Shown: piece by piece, positions 1 to 13,159 of the stretch
Layout of the letters: each line of letters begins with the position of its first letter
Position numbering within the stretch: position 1 is the stretch's first letter
Source of the DNA: Lates calcarifer
Lineage: Eukaryota > Chordata > Actinopteri > Centropomidae
Length of the DNA stretch: 64,000 nucleotides
NCBI RefSeq assembly: GCF_001640805.2
Contig: NC_066854.1
Coordinates: 11,812,644 to 11,876,643, forward strand
Reading direction: 5' to 3'
The notes under the pieces: model-generated
Told to the model about the DNA's origin: nothing
The model's database searches: none
Seen by the model: the letters and a program-made list of their open reading frames with translations, nothing else
Program-made: the position numbers and the translations under genes

Positions 1-236
1 TTCTGACTCAACAAGCATTATTAAAAACTCATCCAATTATCTCTGTGGGCTGGGAAGTTAGGGCCTCTCTCGTGCACACAGAAGGGGAAGTAGGAGGGGT
101 GGGGGTGGGGCGGGGGCAGGGGAGTCTCAGAGAGAGGGGATGACATGCTACAGGTCAGGATGACTACAAAGGCCATCATCTCTCTGCTGCAGTTTCAGCA
201 TCACTGCTCCTAACAAAATATGGCACAAAGACAGGC

Positions 237-239
<3 letters not shown>

Positions 240-276
<37 letters not shown>
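240..276. repeat. (GT)n microsatellite
   Basis: About 18 uninterrupted GT units inside the DOCK-gene intron. Open frames across it only encode His/Thr repeats and are not genes. Confidence 0.95.
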
Positions 277-279
<3 letters not shown>

Positions 280-529
280 AGTTTCACTTTTTCTACTGCA
301 GGGCCCTCTGATGTGTGAGGCACAGTGCATAATTTGCATAACTTGTTTTAACTGTACTTGCTTCAAAGAGACTTGCAGAAATGTACAATTCAGAGAAACA
401 ACCTGTTTCAGGAGACTGCACAGAGGCTGTAAAATAAAGGTGTTCCACTTATCCAGCAGGGCATCTGTGAGATGAGGTGAAATGGAAAAAGCTTAATGAG
501 TCACAAGAATGGCCATCATGACTGGAACA

Positions 530-1030
530 GAAACCCCTGGAAACCTCAGTTCCTGGGCTTCACTAGCTTCTATATGTGTTACATCAGGAGCCACGGTTCC
601 ATGGCCAATCCCCTCACTGCTTGGACCTCAGTCCACAGGGCATCCTCATGGTCCCTGCCTGCTCAAGTGGCCTTCAACCAGACCCATCAAAGCTGTTTGT
701 GGTGGAAGGTGATGCATTGAATACAAGTGTGGCTGTGGCCCTGTGCCTTCTCCTCCTGCAGCCCATCCCAGCAGAACGCAACTACAGTACTGGGAACCAA
801 GAGTTGCTGGCAGTCAAGTTGGCCTGGGAAGAATGGAGACAGTGGTTGGAGGGAGTGGAGCAGCCGTTTGTGGTCTGGACAGACAACTAGAGCTTAGAGT
901 ACATCAGCACAGTTAAAGGGCTGAACTCTCATCAGGCCTGCAGGGCATTGTTCTTTACTCTGTGCTATCACCCCGTGTCCAAGAATGCAAAGCTTGAAGC
1001 TCCGTCTCTAGAGTTCCAGTGAGAGGAGGT
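530..1030 (+). pseudogene. Ty3/gypsy retrotransposon pol remnant (RT end plus RNase H)
   Basis: Three short plus-strand frames resemble consecutive parts of a fish gypsy-type polyprotein. From about 545 there is a QFLGFTSFY...PLTAWTS stretch, like the end of the reverse transcriptase (family pattern FLGFANFYRRFI). From about 690 there is FVVEGDA, then [20 protein letters not shown] and [15 protein letters not shown], the start of RNase H with its conserved AERNY, ELLAVK and VWTD motifs. A stop follows the WTDN, and the next bases still read like the NLEYI...LN..QA segment. Frame changes and stops show it is dead. No LTRs, gag or integrase are visible nearby, so this is an isolated fragment in the DOCK intron. 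Confidence 0.82.
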
Positions 1031-1975
1031 TACTACAGAACTAGAGGAGATCCAATCACAGACCCTCATCATTAGAGCTGTCACCTAGGAGATTGAGAAC
1101 AAGATGAGGCAGGTTCCAGGTGACAGTCATTTGACACCTGGATTATGCCTTCTTAAAGACAACATGAACTTTTTCTGACCACTTTCATTTCAAAATCAGT
1201 GTGAACCCCCAAATATTTATAAGAGGAATTTTAGCATGCTGAGAATTACTTTTTTCCAATTGTCTAATCCATATTCACTTAAATCTTTCAGCATCACTGG
1301 TGCCTTGTATGTTCTAAACAGGGGGGGGGATTCACCCCAGAATGTAAGTTTGTATCATATAGTAACTATCTACTTCTTTTTTCTCTGCTCACACTATAGG
1401 CAATATTCAAGATTCTGGTGGTAAATATTAGAAACGTTTTGCCACGACGCATTCATTTTGCTATAAAACAACTGGGTTCTTATGCTCATGCTGGTTGGAA
1501 ACATTTAACATTTCCCTTTAGCAGCCTTATTAACATGAATACTGTTGGAAAGGGCTAAGAGATTAAACTAAATGAGGAAACTCAATGTGTGTTCTAAAGG
1601 ATATTTTGGGCTCAAGTATTTAAAGCAAATCCTGGAGCAGACATTCCCCTAGCTTCAGTCTTTAATGGACTGCTGACTATACTGTGTCCCCATCGTCCTG
1701 CGGAGGCCTCAGTGACAGCGTCACCAGCCCAGCATGATAATCAGCCTCTTGTCAAAGACCCTGGCTGCTCTGAGGTCATCCTGCTTCATTCACCCACATC
1801 TCTGGAGCACTCTCACGCCATCACGCTCGCCGGGGCTATCGCTGGTAACCTGCCAGCAATACCACGAGGATGTGTGAGTTTGTGTCTGAATGTGTGTATG
1901 ATGGGAGATAAGACTGCAAATTAGTTTACGACACCATCTGCGTAAGAGCTTGACGTACAAGAAATTGTCGTCAGA

Positions 1976-2113
1976 GAGAGAGAGAGAGGGAGAGAGAGAA
2001 GGATGAGGAGGTGGAAAAGGATAGCGTCCATTTGTTTTTACACAGCTTGGACCCATTAGTACATGTGAGCCATCCACACCCTTCCCAAAAGGCACACACA
2101 CACACACACACAC
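1976..2113. repeat. GA and CA microsatellite pair
   Basis: An imperfect GA tract at about 1976-2000 and a CA tract at about 2093-2113. A long minus-strand open frame (about 1790-2425) exists only because these tracts and the downstream A run are free of stops. Confidence 0.85.
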
Positions 2114-3034
2114 ATATACATATAAATGTAGAGCATCAGACAAGTCTGTGGAGAATTGCATAAGGGCTGGTTGACGTAATGTTTGGGAGTCGTTCATTGC
2201 AACAGGCGCCCTGGAGAGAGGAAGTGTCAGGGTGTTGCCTGAAGTAAAAAAAAAAAAAAAAAAAAAACTCCCTGAAACTCCCCCTTTAGCCTGATCCCAC
2301 TGCACACATGTTACACACAGAGATACAGTAATCACATGCAAGTTAGCTCCCCTTCTTAAAAGTTGCTTATCTCTTACAAGCCTCTCTGTCACACAAACTA
2401 AAAATGCAGAATGACCTTTAATCAAAGAGGAGATCAGTGGTCTGGCTAATGGTTCACATTATATTACTTTTCCTTCAGGTAGTATGTGGAAAAACATATG
2501 GGATAAGTTAAATATGATACAAGAGAGGGGAGTTTCCTAAGTCTCTATGATGTCAGAGCTCAGAGCGCTGAGAGCTCGGCTCAACACTGTATAGCAGAGA
2601 GACCCTGAATGGGATTAGTCCGCAGGAACTACACAAATTCACTCACTGAGTCTCATTCAGTCTCCTGTCTGTTTGACAAAGAGATGATCCATTATTTACA
2701 CTGGACCAGAATGCCAGAAGTTAGATCAGTCAAATTCAACACTTCAACAGTGCTCTATCTGTGGCTGACATTTATCTTACTGATACAGGTACATGACAAG
2801 TGCTGCAGGAGCAAAGTTACACCTGCATTTAAAAAGGTATTGACCAATAGCAAGCCATCTTGATAGTCATGTCACTTTAAGGCCTTCAATGCTGTTCAGG
2901 GACCTGAAAACATATTTTCTCAACCTAACTCCTTATTGTGAGTGATAAAAACACATGAGGACACCTGATGGAGCAGATTCACATTTTGAGAGACATTTTA
3001 GAGTATTAAACACACCAGAATGAAAAATTTCAAG

Positions 3035-3215
3035 TCACCACTGGTCCACAGCAGCTATGAGGTCACCATCACTGTCAAGATCTCCTTCTAAAAAGGCAGT
3101 AGTCTGAGGGTGCCAAATAATAGGGCGGATGTTCAAATCCACGTTTGGCAGATGACGGCACAAAGGCCGTGTCAATTTTCTGACAGTGCTGACTTGCAAT
3201 TTCCAATTTCTAAAA
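3035..3215 (-). pseudogene. mariner-type transposase remnant (DNA transposon)
   Basis: Read on the minus strand, one frame gives HPPYYLAPSDYCLF, matching the mariner signature HPPYSPDLAPSDYxLF, which carries the last catalytic Asp of the DD34D triad. It is shortened in the middle by loss of a few residues. Downstream, a different frame gives GDLIAAVDQW, matching the usual DDEVIAAVEEW end of this domain, so at least one frameshift separates the two. The first two catalytic Asp blocks are not seen. This is a fossil of the 3' end of a mariner transposase, not a host exon, even though a stop-free 64-codon frame covers it. Confidence 0.72.
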
Positions 3216-4374
3216 CAGAAATACCACAAAAGTTATTAAGTTTAAATTTTAACTGCAAGTGCATGTAACTAGAGCTTCTACCCCAGGCCAAAAACTCATG
3301 GATCTGTCATGGATGCTTCCTGTGTTTTCCAGCTTTAAATTCACTATAATTTGGATATTAATGGGAAGATATATTCCACTTCATCTGCAGATTGTTGTTT
3401 TTATGGGAAAGGTTATGGGAGGCCAATAGGATCTTAATGGTTGCAACGGAAATACTACATCCAAAAGTGATAATGGTTTACAGTGAATGTCCTTGACTCA
3501 GTGTGCACCAGCAATCCTACTTAACCCATGCGCTATTGATTGCCCATTAATTCTCTTTGACTTAACACAGGACAAGCTGCTGGCTAATGGAGCTAACTTA
3601 AGGGGAGTAGCTTAATGTAGCAGTGCATAAATCTGAGTGGCAGACAACATGGCTTTATAAAAAAAAAAACTCAAAAAGAATATCAAGACCTAGATTTTAC
3701 TTTTTTGCACAAATCCTGAGACTTATATTTGCTTGAAGCCAAATGTTGAGCTTTTGATGTGCTTCACCCGTAACTGTGCGATCAGAGGCACTGAAATATA
3801 GACTCGACTTCTCCCTCCCTCAGGGGAGTCTATTAGGGGGATTATTAGCCAAAATTCTGCTGATGTGTGCAATAACTCATGTGTAAACTGATGAGCTTCC
3901 CCTCTATCTGTAAATTATTAATTTTTACAGCTCGTTTCCATTCTCAAAAAAAGACATAATACGTTGCTATAATTTTAGCCATTGAAGTCACTGATGAAAT
4001 CATTGAAGAAAAGCAATGGAGTTCTCCTTTAAAACCAATTTAGGAGAAAATTCAGTTAAGTTAATTCTATTAAATGCTCATTTTCTGCAACGACCTGTTA
4101 AGAAATATAAGCACTTGATGGTGTTAAGTCCTGGATAAATCCTCCATGTTATATGGAGACTGAAGTATACTTATTTTCCAACTTAAACTCAGTTTGACCT
4201 GTAATGCTGTGTGGTAAACATGCTGCTTAACAACTGCATAAAAATAAACTGGAAAAAGAAAAATCTTCTCTGTAGATGCTGTAGAGAAGAGTAATAAAAC
4301 AACTGATAAAACAATGTTTGGAGATTACCTACATACACAACAGCAAAGAGCTTATGTTTTGAAGTGGGTTTTAC

Positions 4375-4536
4375 CAGAGCAGTGGTGGGAATCCAGAGTT
4401 GAGATCCTCTCAGACTCAGTGTTTCCTCTTCCTCCTCCAGAGCCCCCAGCTCCATCGCCCCCTTAATGTAGCCACAGTTCCTCTCAAGGATGGAGCGCAG
4501 CCCCTCCAACAGAACCACACTGGTGGTGCATCCCAT
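4375..4536 (-). CDS. candidate alternative first coding exon of the DOCK (zizimin) gene, MGC start
   Basis: Minus-strand exon starting in an ideal ACCATGG context. It encodes 54 residues beginning MGCTTSVVLLEGLRSILERN, followed by an acidic patch (ALEEEEE), and ends at a GTAAAA donor in phase 0. The canonical DOCK first exon at 14,833-14,946 also ends in phase 0, so either could splice to the same exon 2. Gly2-Cys3 after the initiator Met is a textbook N-myristoylation plus palmitoylation signal, suggesting a membrane-anchored isoform. A CT-rich tract lies just upstream on the gene's strand. The link to DOCK is inferred from strand, phase and position. It could instead be the first exon of another minus-strand gene off the left edge. 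Confidence 0.55.
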
Positions 4537-6479
4537 GGTGTCACCAAAAACTCAGTCACCATGCAGGGAAAAAATTATCTCACTGTTAGAACCTTCCACA
4601 TCTAGAAAACAGAGCTCTAACAGGTGTACTGACAGGTTTGAAATTTCACTGAGGCATCAGTTCATTTTCCCATAGCTGAGGAGAGTTCCCAGTCATTCCG
4701 CCTGAAACACAAGCACTATCTCCCAAAGCAAATCTCAGCTCAGCTGCTGGGCCACTGAGACGTATCCTCCTGTGTGCGGCTCAGTGGGGATGGAGGGATG
4801 AGTGTATTGAAGCAGAGAGGCTGAGCTGCTCATTCACTCGCAGCAGGGCGTTGACTCTTCGACTCCTCTTCCTCCTTCCTTCTGCTGGGGGGATGAGGAT
4901 GCTCAGACGCTCTGACTTTGCTCTCTCCCTCCTGCCTCCTCTTCACTGGTTTGCTTTCTCTCCCTCTTTTCTCAGCCTTGCTATCACTCACTCATGCTTG
5001 TCACTTTCACTTCTCCTCTCCTCCCTCACCCTCTCTCCCTCTCTCTCCCAGCAGGCTCCCTCCCTCGCTCTCACAGCTCAGTCATTTCTCTGACTCGGCA
5101 TGCTTTGTCAACAGTAAAAGCATGCTGTTACCAACAAAGAAACACACACACTCTCACCCACACACACACACAAACTAACAACTGCAGACAATGTCGTACT
5201 CTTTCCCTCCTTCCTCTTTCTCCTACTGACAATGAAATTACAGGCGATGCAGTCATCTTGCTGATGTCATTGACATGCAGTCAGAGATAAAAAGAAATGT
5301 TTTAAATTCTCTTGACCCCTGCTGCCAGGCCCACAGCCATTAACACTTCGCTGGTCGGCTCCATTAAACATGATGCGTCATAGGACAACCAGGGCAAACC
5401 TGACAACCCTCTGCAAATCATCTAATTAACATCACAGCAGCCACACGTCCTCTTTCCTGCAGCAAGGATGTTGTTTTTGCTGAAGGATACAGGCTTGTTT
5501 ATGTAAGACTAATTTACAGTGAACGCATACAAACAATTCTGTGGATTTTCTTCTGCTTCTCTCTCAGCAGCTGGTGTAAATATTTCATCAGTCGTGACAC
5601 ACTCACCTACCTACCCAGTGGATGCAGAAGCACAATGAGTAACAAGGCACAAAGCAGCGTCAGTGTTTTGAATTTTGTGAACAGTATTAGGACTGCTGAA
5701 AGCAATACTATGTAACATTTGCTGAGCAGCAGCAACAGTGGCCTCTCCAGCTACAGGTGGTTATTACAGGATGTTGGCGCATTAAATTCTGTTGGTCTCT
5801 GAGTCTGAGCGGTAACAGGTACTGGAAGCAACATACCTCTAGAAGCAGGGTCTAAAATTAACTTCAGCTATGATTAGTAGACTGAAAAATGTAAAAGCCA
5901 AAATATTTTTAACTGGCCATAGACCAGCATAAGATACAATGTCATTAAAAAACAATGGAATTACTAATGACCCATCGATTGATCTTTTAAAGGGAACTAT
6001 ATTAATGAAGTTTTGCCTCAGACCAACATTTCTTGTTAAATTTTCTTTTAGCCATACTTCCATCGTGCTCTTCATTTTTCCTTTTTGGCAGACTTTCTTA
6101 GTGATTAGCACTTGCAGCTAGGTTTAGCTTGATGCAATGTCCCTAGTGCCAAAAATGACATCATAATTTCTCTTGCATCAGGCTATAGTGACGGTGGACA
6201 GCAAGGGTCAATCAAAGAATTGCAGAACGTAGTCAGTCAACTTATGTGTTAGTCTAAAGTGAAGCAGGACTATTTCAACAATCTACCAATGGTGGATGAC
6301 CTCATTTATCTTATTCACCAATGTAGAGTTTTACTTGCTGGTGAGTGGCAGGTGCTAATTTAACCCAAGTTACATAATACAAGAGCAGGTGTTCAGGGAG
6401 GTTACAAACAAACGTAATCTGGGAGAAAATATGTTCATCAATAAGTGTGATTAAGAATGCAAATTACTTGCAAATTAGT

Positions 6480-6632
6480 TGTATGTCCATCTTCTCCCTG
6501 TGTTAGCCCTGTAATAGACTGGTGATCTGTCCCGGGTGTACCCTGCTTCTCACCTAATGTCAGCTAGGATAGGCTCCAGCCCCCCAGCGACCCTTATGGG
6601 ATAAGCAGTATAGATAATGGATGGATGCATGG
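6480..6632 (+). mobile_element. fish SINE/LINE-type element, 3' portion
   Basis: Contains the very common teleost tail: GACTGGTGATCTGTCC, GGGTGTACCC, GTCAGCTAGGATAGGCTCC, CCCCCAGCGACCC, GGATAAGCAGTATAGA, ending in ATGGATGGATG units. In full copies this follows a tRNA-like head, and a head fragment of the same family is at about 31,005-31,105. The family is recognised from memory of many fish loci, and no class name is claimed. Confidence 0.8.
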
Positions 6633-7640
6633 ATATTTGCATAATGTAGCTTTAAGGCTGTTAACTAGTTTCTTTCATTGCAGTTTTTCAGGTCCATTCA
6701 AAAAGCCTCTGCAGCATTTTCCATTCTCCATTACATTAGGGCAGCTCCTCAGAGGATGCATTAATCTAATGAAATCCAAACTGCACCCCATAATGCACCC
6801 AGTAACCTTTTCACGCAGATATCTGCAAACCAGAGAGACATTGCACCAGACCCCAAAATTATTTTTATCATAATCCACAAGACATTTATCAGTTGTTTCC
6901 ATGTACTGCTGTAAAAACATAATGCAGTGGAAATTGCCCTCACTTAGCAAGGCAAACATAATGCTCTTCTCAGATGCTCATCTTCAAATCCACAGAACAG
7001 TTTAGGACATCCTTCCTTGATCGTAAATTTACTGCATAAACCCAGGTTTTATGTTGTTTTTCTTGCTGTCGCTTGCTTGTTTTGGCATTGGGCAGCCTTG
7101 GATCAAAATGTGGATTTAAAAAAAACCTTTTCAATGTAGTGAACCCTTAACAACTCACAGTCAGCAATTATATATGAGAGTTCAAGGTTGGTTTCCTGGC
7201 AACAACTATTAGTATAGAGTAGGTGAAGACATGGATGAAGGATATTTTGTTTGACAGCCATCACTCATGTCAGTATACGTCACAGATTTTCTCATCTCAT
7301 AAACCAAATACATCATACCTGACTTGTATAGACATTTATATGGTGAATGACTAAATGAAACCCATCTACATGAGTGATGAATGTGAAAGTACCAAGGAAC
7401 AGCTCAATGCTGACGCAATAATAAAGACACAGCACTAACACACATATAAGAGCTTCTTCTCCACTGCTCTAAGAAAGCACAAGTCTCTGTCTTTACATGT
7501 TGAGATTCCTCTGGGATCATTATTTCTCTACAGTATCTCTCTGATGTAGGACAGAGTGCCAAGGCAGAAGACATGCATCACTGCTGCCTCCCACAGGCTG
7601 CTCCTAACCCTGCAACAACACTGAAGCCTGATGACTAACT

Positions 7641-7643
<3 letters not shown>

Positions 7644-7672
<29 letters not shown>
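7644..7672 (+). repeat. A29 homopolymer
   Basis: Uninterrupted run of 29 A. It may be the tail of a retroposed sequence, but no recognisable body precedes it. Confidence 0.9.
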
Positions 7673-7673
<1 letters not shown>

Positions 7674-8384
7674 CCAGATGATGGTTCTTACCTCATCTTT
7701 TTTAATGGATTTTGGGACCCATCCCTTCACATCAACAAGAATCAGAGCAAACAGAAGTGACACCAAGCAAACTGCAAGCCTGTACAAACTGCTAGAAACA
7801 CGTAATCACGAAAGCTTTAACAAAAACATACTGTAATGTAACCCAGAAGGCATGCAAAGCAGAGCAGTGACTCAAGGCACAGAATGGCAGCCAGGTTTCA
7901 ATGCAGTGGTTTGATATAAGAGGCATGGAATAACTATCTATGGTTTGTTATGCAAAATGAAGCCTGAGAGATTTAATCTACTCAGTGTTTCATTGTTGTC
8001 TGTATAGTTAGAGGTGTGAATGCAAACAGAAGGAACTCATGTCCAGTTGGATTGTATTAACACACTGATTAAAATAAGTTTGCTAGAAAGAAACCACATT
8101 TCTCATTAGTGGATTAGAGTCGTGAAAAACCTCAGTTTCAAAATTTTACACTGTGGTTATGACAGAATTATTAAATTATAAAAAAATTTTATTTGACTAT
8201 TTGAGACTCAGCAAGTTTTTCCCCCAATTATTCTTTTTATTGTTTTTTTCCTAGTTAAGGAGGTACTTTTAGTCACTCCAGTTTTATATCCTAGTGACCA
8301 TGGAACAACACTACATATCTACAGCATGCTAGCAGCTCTGTAAGGCAGTGTGTGGTTGCTTTGAGCTAAATTCTAACATCAAGC

Positions 8385-8662
8385 TCACAGTGACAATGAT
8401 ACTGATGTTTGACAGATGTAATGTTTACCATATTCACCATCTTAGCTTGTTAACATAGTAAAATTAGCTGATTAGCAGTAAACAGCTGAGGCTAACATTC
8501 GTTTTTAGATGTTTGGTCATGAAACGCAGCGTTGACCATTATAATTTTGATGTGATGGTGGTGTTAGATGAAAGGTCTGGGGATCAAAGCTAATACCATG
8601 AATATCTATACCAAATTTCATGTCATTTCATCCAGTAGTTGTGGAAATATATCAAGTCTCAG
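8385..8662 (+). mobile_element. ancient teleost dispersed repeat
   Basis: The ordered landmarks GCTGATTAGCA, ACAGCTGAGGCTAACAT, TTTGGTCATGAAAC, GATGGTGGTGTTAGATGAAA, GGATCAAAGCTAATACCATGAAT and TACCAAATTTCATG followed by TCCAGTAGTTGTGGAAATAT are the diagnostic order of a repeat seen across many percomorph loci. The copy is diverged and has no open reading frame. Confidence 0.7.
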
Positions 8663-11600
8663 TTCGAATACAGTATTACATTTCAATGAGTAAGTGAAAG
8701 CTTTGATTTTCTTGAAAGAAAAAGCAAGAAGATCACCTGATATAGAAAGACATTGCCATTCCTAGAGCCATGCTGTTAGTGTGGCTTTAAATTACAAATT
8801 TGATTTTCTCTGATATTAATAGCAACATGACATTTTTCAACCAACACGACAGGCTAACAGCCAGGTAAATGCAACAACACTGTTAATATACCTATATCAG
8901 ACAGTATTCTCTGGTTTTACACTGAAAATATCAAAGTACTGGGTTGAATTACCCCAGCAGTTATGCAGAAGTTATGATGGAAACATATGAATATGAATCA
9001 GAGTAGCTGGAGACAATTCTGTCACAAGTTGGATCTAAATTTGGATATATTTTGAATAATTATTATTTTGTTAAATGAAAACAATGTACATCTATGCTGC
9101 AGTAGGAGGAGTCAAAATTAAAGAAGCCTCTTGAACAAGAGGTGAAATATCTTTAAGTATCTACAACCAAGTCCAACTGACCTTGATTCCTTTTGCATTT
9201 TTTGTAAGAAGAATCATATTCTTGTTCAAGGATTTTTCATTCAAAAGTGAACGGCCCAGATCGTGCAGTTCTAACTGTGATTCCTCTCCTCATCTCGAGC
9301 CAATGTGTCAATACTTTCATCAGGGACGTAAATTCAGGCTAACAATAATGAATGTTAGAGTAGAATCTGGGTTACACTCATGTGATTTGAGTATTGAGAA
9401 GCTCATGAAAGGCCTGCAGGTAGTCTGGCAGACTGGAACAGGGTCCTTGTGCACACTGATAAAAAAGAAGAACTCTGTCGAGACATGAGGTTTTGACTGT
9501 GTTCAGTACTCTTCAAGGCTAACTAACCAGTAATGTGAAAAACTGGCACACTGCTGCTGCCTTTGTTTATATTCTGTTGTAACTAGGCCGCTGGTTAATG
9601 TGCTCTAATTCTACCTATCTCTGCCTGACTTTCACATGGAAGGATTGTTAGGCAGCCAAAAGGACCATGAATGTTTTCCACACTAAGGTCTACTAGCTAT
9701 TTTTACACATGCAACAGAGAACTGGATGTGCAATTGTGTCAATTGGGTCAATTGGGAGGAAATTTTTTATGGTCACTGCCCTTTTTTGCAGACAAAGCTG
9801 GCTGCACTGCTGATTGAAATAGCAACTGTTTTGTTGATGATGGTTATATTACAGACAAAAGAACCAGTACAAATAAATGATACAAAGTTAGAGGGGCACC
9901 CCTGCAGTTTTATAAATAAAATTCAGCCGTATCATCTTGGGTGAGGGGGGAACTGTTGCTCTGGGTGGCCTTGTCATGTTGTGATAATCAGGATTATTTC
10001 AGATTGGAGGGACTACAAATTTGTGATGGAAACCCTGGATGGTGGTCCTCATATGACATTCTGCTACAGAATCAAAAAGAAAAAAACGTATGCAGTACAA
10101 TGCAAATGTTCTGCGTTACTAATGATCCTTTCTGTGGACAGTATAGTGTATGTTATGTGCTTAGAGTCTATTTTTACTTATGCAAAGTTCTGCTTTGCAT
10201 ACACAAGTAAACACATTCACATGCTGTAAGCATACAAACATAACAAGCAAGCAATGCACTAAATTGTACTCCAAAAAAAAAAAACATCACAGGTAATTGA
10301 CACTGCACTTGTGTCTCATGTCCTTTTTCAGCCGCACTAATGGCTGTAGACTCATGAGCTGTGCCCTAAATCCATACTCCATCACCCATGCTAGTTCTAT
10401 ACAGTATATAATACAAACATTAAAATTAAAATCTGCATACTTTATCATGTTATGCTAACAGGAAATGATTAATTACATGAGATGTTGGTCGTCAGTCTGC
10501 GACTTTAGAACGTCACTGTAATTAAACTTAACAAATAAACATGACAATATTAGATTTCCAATCTGTCTCTGGAGCTGTCTCACCACAACTGACAGTTTAT
10601 TCTAATGTTTTTCAGCTGTGAGCAGCTCTTCCATGTCCTTTGTGCACTGCATTGTGGGAGAATAGTATTAATCAACAGCACACTCAAAAATCAATAATAT
10701 CTGGTTTATATATGTTTTTTCACTTTTCCTGTGTGAATACACTTCAAATCCTTTTTATGTCAAGTTTAATACCATTTAAATAAGATAAAGTAATATAGTA
10801 AATTACAACATTATAACAGAGAGATCATACACTATCACTATACGGATGTAGTTCTCAACTCTACTATCATATTTTGAATCTTTTACGTTTACTTTAAAGA
10901 CATTATGATTATGATTTAATTTGTGTTGATCTTGTCTGAATTTCTTCACATTGTTGAGACTTTTCTTTGTAATAATGAGACAATAATTAGCACAAATCTT
11001 CTGGGATTGCAGTCTACAGTTTACAAAACAGTCCACTAAAGTTAAAATACAGTGCTCTTGTCTGCTAAAGCTGAGGCAGATTCTTCCAATAAACAACAAA
11101 CAAAACCTAAAAACACTAAAGATGTTGCAATAAGTTGAAATCTCCGTTACACACTCACTTGAATCAACACTGCAGGCTATGCAGCAGATACAAAAACATG
11201 CAGAAACTACCCAATAAAAATGATGTACTCAAACAAGAGCAGACTTCTTCATTTGTGAGCCTGCGGGCTCTAAAGAATGATGACAGCTCTGTTTGGTGAA
11301 TATGGTGGAAACTGGCAACTTGTCAAACTCGTGTCATAAAGTAAGAATGTTGTAATATAGTGATGCTGGACCCTGCTGTTTTCTCTCATTCTTAAAGGAG
11401 AAATGAAGTTTGAAACTCACAGGCAGACAAATGACACTCTACATATACAAACACTCACATGCCAGACTGGCCGCAGATGTAAACATCAGTGTAAGGGTGG
11501 TAACAGCACAGAGCATGAGGTAGCCTAAATAAAGAAGAAGTGGAAACCACATGGCCAGAAAAGCTCTGGCCTCAGCCATCAGAGGCTGTGACACGGGACT

Positions 11601-13159
11601 CAACCACAAACCCAGCAGACACCCAAACGCAACGCTTGATCGCAGCTTCTGTATCATGACACAGATATAGGTCAGCAGTGCTAAAGCATGTGCAAATCTG
11701 CAGATTATCTCTGCCAGGTTTTCTATGGTCTAATCAGACCAAATCCTCTGCAGTGGAATTCACTCTTAAGTGGAGTTCCACAGTTTGAACCACTGGTCTT
11801 AACCAACTATAAATGGGAGATGGTATTACGCTCTTAGGATGCACATTACGGGGTTAGTGTTTCTCATGCCCAAAGGTTTGAGTGTCTATTTTAGGGGGGA
11901 AATCATGTACAGGAGTGGAAAGTTGATTCTCATAGCTAAAGAGAAAGACAGAAGAAAATAGAGAAGAAAAAAGAGTTGGCAAAGAACCAAAAATATAAGA
12001 CAAAATTTTACTGTTGGATGAATTTTCTATAGCATATTTGTATGTGTGTGCATAAAGAAATGAGTTACACTCATTCAGCAAGGCAAGAGAGGACAGAAAG
12101 AGGAAAAAACCCAAACTCCAAGGCAAGCATTTCCCACAGTTGGAAGTGATTATTGAAACTGCAGGGGCTGTCTTTACTGCTCTACTGCTTGGCTTCCACT
12201 TTACTAATGTATAGCTGAGAGCTGGCCACACCTGCAATAACTATGGTGTGTGCATCCAACTTGGTCCCTGAGCAGGCCTCAGTCTTGAATCTAGATGATT
12301 TATAACATATGCAGGTATTCATAATTGATGCCCCCCCCCAGGTACCTAGTGTGACACCAAGTTAGAGAGGAGAAAGAGGGCAAAGTTAAAAATAGCCAAG
12401 ACACCTACCATCATCTCATCCATTATTAAATACGGCCCAGAGATCTGATCTGACATCTATTATGCCACTCCATACACTGTGGACTAAGACAGAATTAATA
12501 GGGTTCTATGACATAATTGCCAAATGAAGATTAAGACTAAATAATGCAGTGTGTTCTATGTACACCAGGAAGAGGAGCATGTACGATATTTAACACCTGT
12601 GCTTCATTTAAAAGATATTAAGTTGATAACTTTGCAGTATGATAGTTAAACATCACACTACAGTCCAATGCCAGCCAGCCTGCTTCTTGCCGGGTGCAAT
12701 TTGAGCTGCTGAGGAAAACCTTTGATGTCCAGCCTATACAGTATATGTTTGCTTTTACCATACCAGCATGTCGGCTCCATGTCAAATGGGCATGGGAAAC
12801 AGCTGCAGCAGAAGTACACAGTCAAAAATAGATGCACAAGAGCATGTTTTTTCTCTGAGGTACCATAACCATAACAGGTGTATAATTAGGGCCAATACAT
12901 TCCCTTTGATTCATCCTAAAGATACAAAATGAGCAGATAAGGTAGTTAGTTTAAAGTAAACATTTCTGCTAATTCAGTCTGAACTAAATGTACCAAAGTC
13001 AGTTAAAGTGCTCCACCAAGTTTACCCATAAAAGTCCTCATCATGGGGATTACCACTCTGTCTGTGAAAACTATTATATAATATAATGCCTTTTAAGGCT
13101 CTCCAAGAGCTTTATCAAATCTGAGAAAATAGCCCTGATGTTGTCATAGTGATGTCGTC

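Larger units (their letters stand above)
1..4374 (-). other. DOCK-gene intron, left part
   Basis: No supported exon. Contents are the gypsy remnant, the mariner remnant, a GA run near 1976-2000, a CA run near 2093-2113 and an A run near 2247-2267. It is called intronic because both candidate first exons of the minus-strand DOCK gene lie to its right and no second DOCK exon is visible before the window edge. Confidence 0.55.

Noticed and set aside
1790..2425. 211-codon minus-strand open frame
   Set aside because: It spans an A run (read as poly-Phe), a CA tract and a GA tract. The composition is low-complexity and there is no splice context or recognisable domain.
9183..10229. Several 70-100 codon plus-strand frames
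   Set aside because: AT-rich, overlapping in different frames, with no homology I recognise and no acceptor or donor consistent with coding exons.
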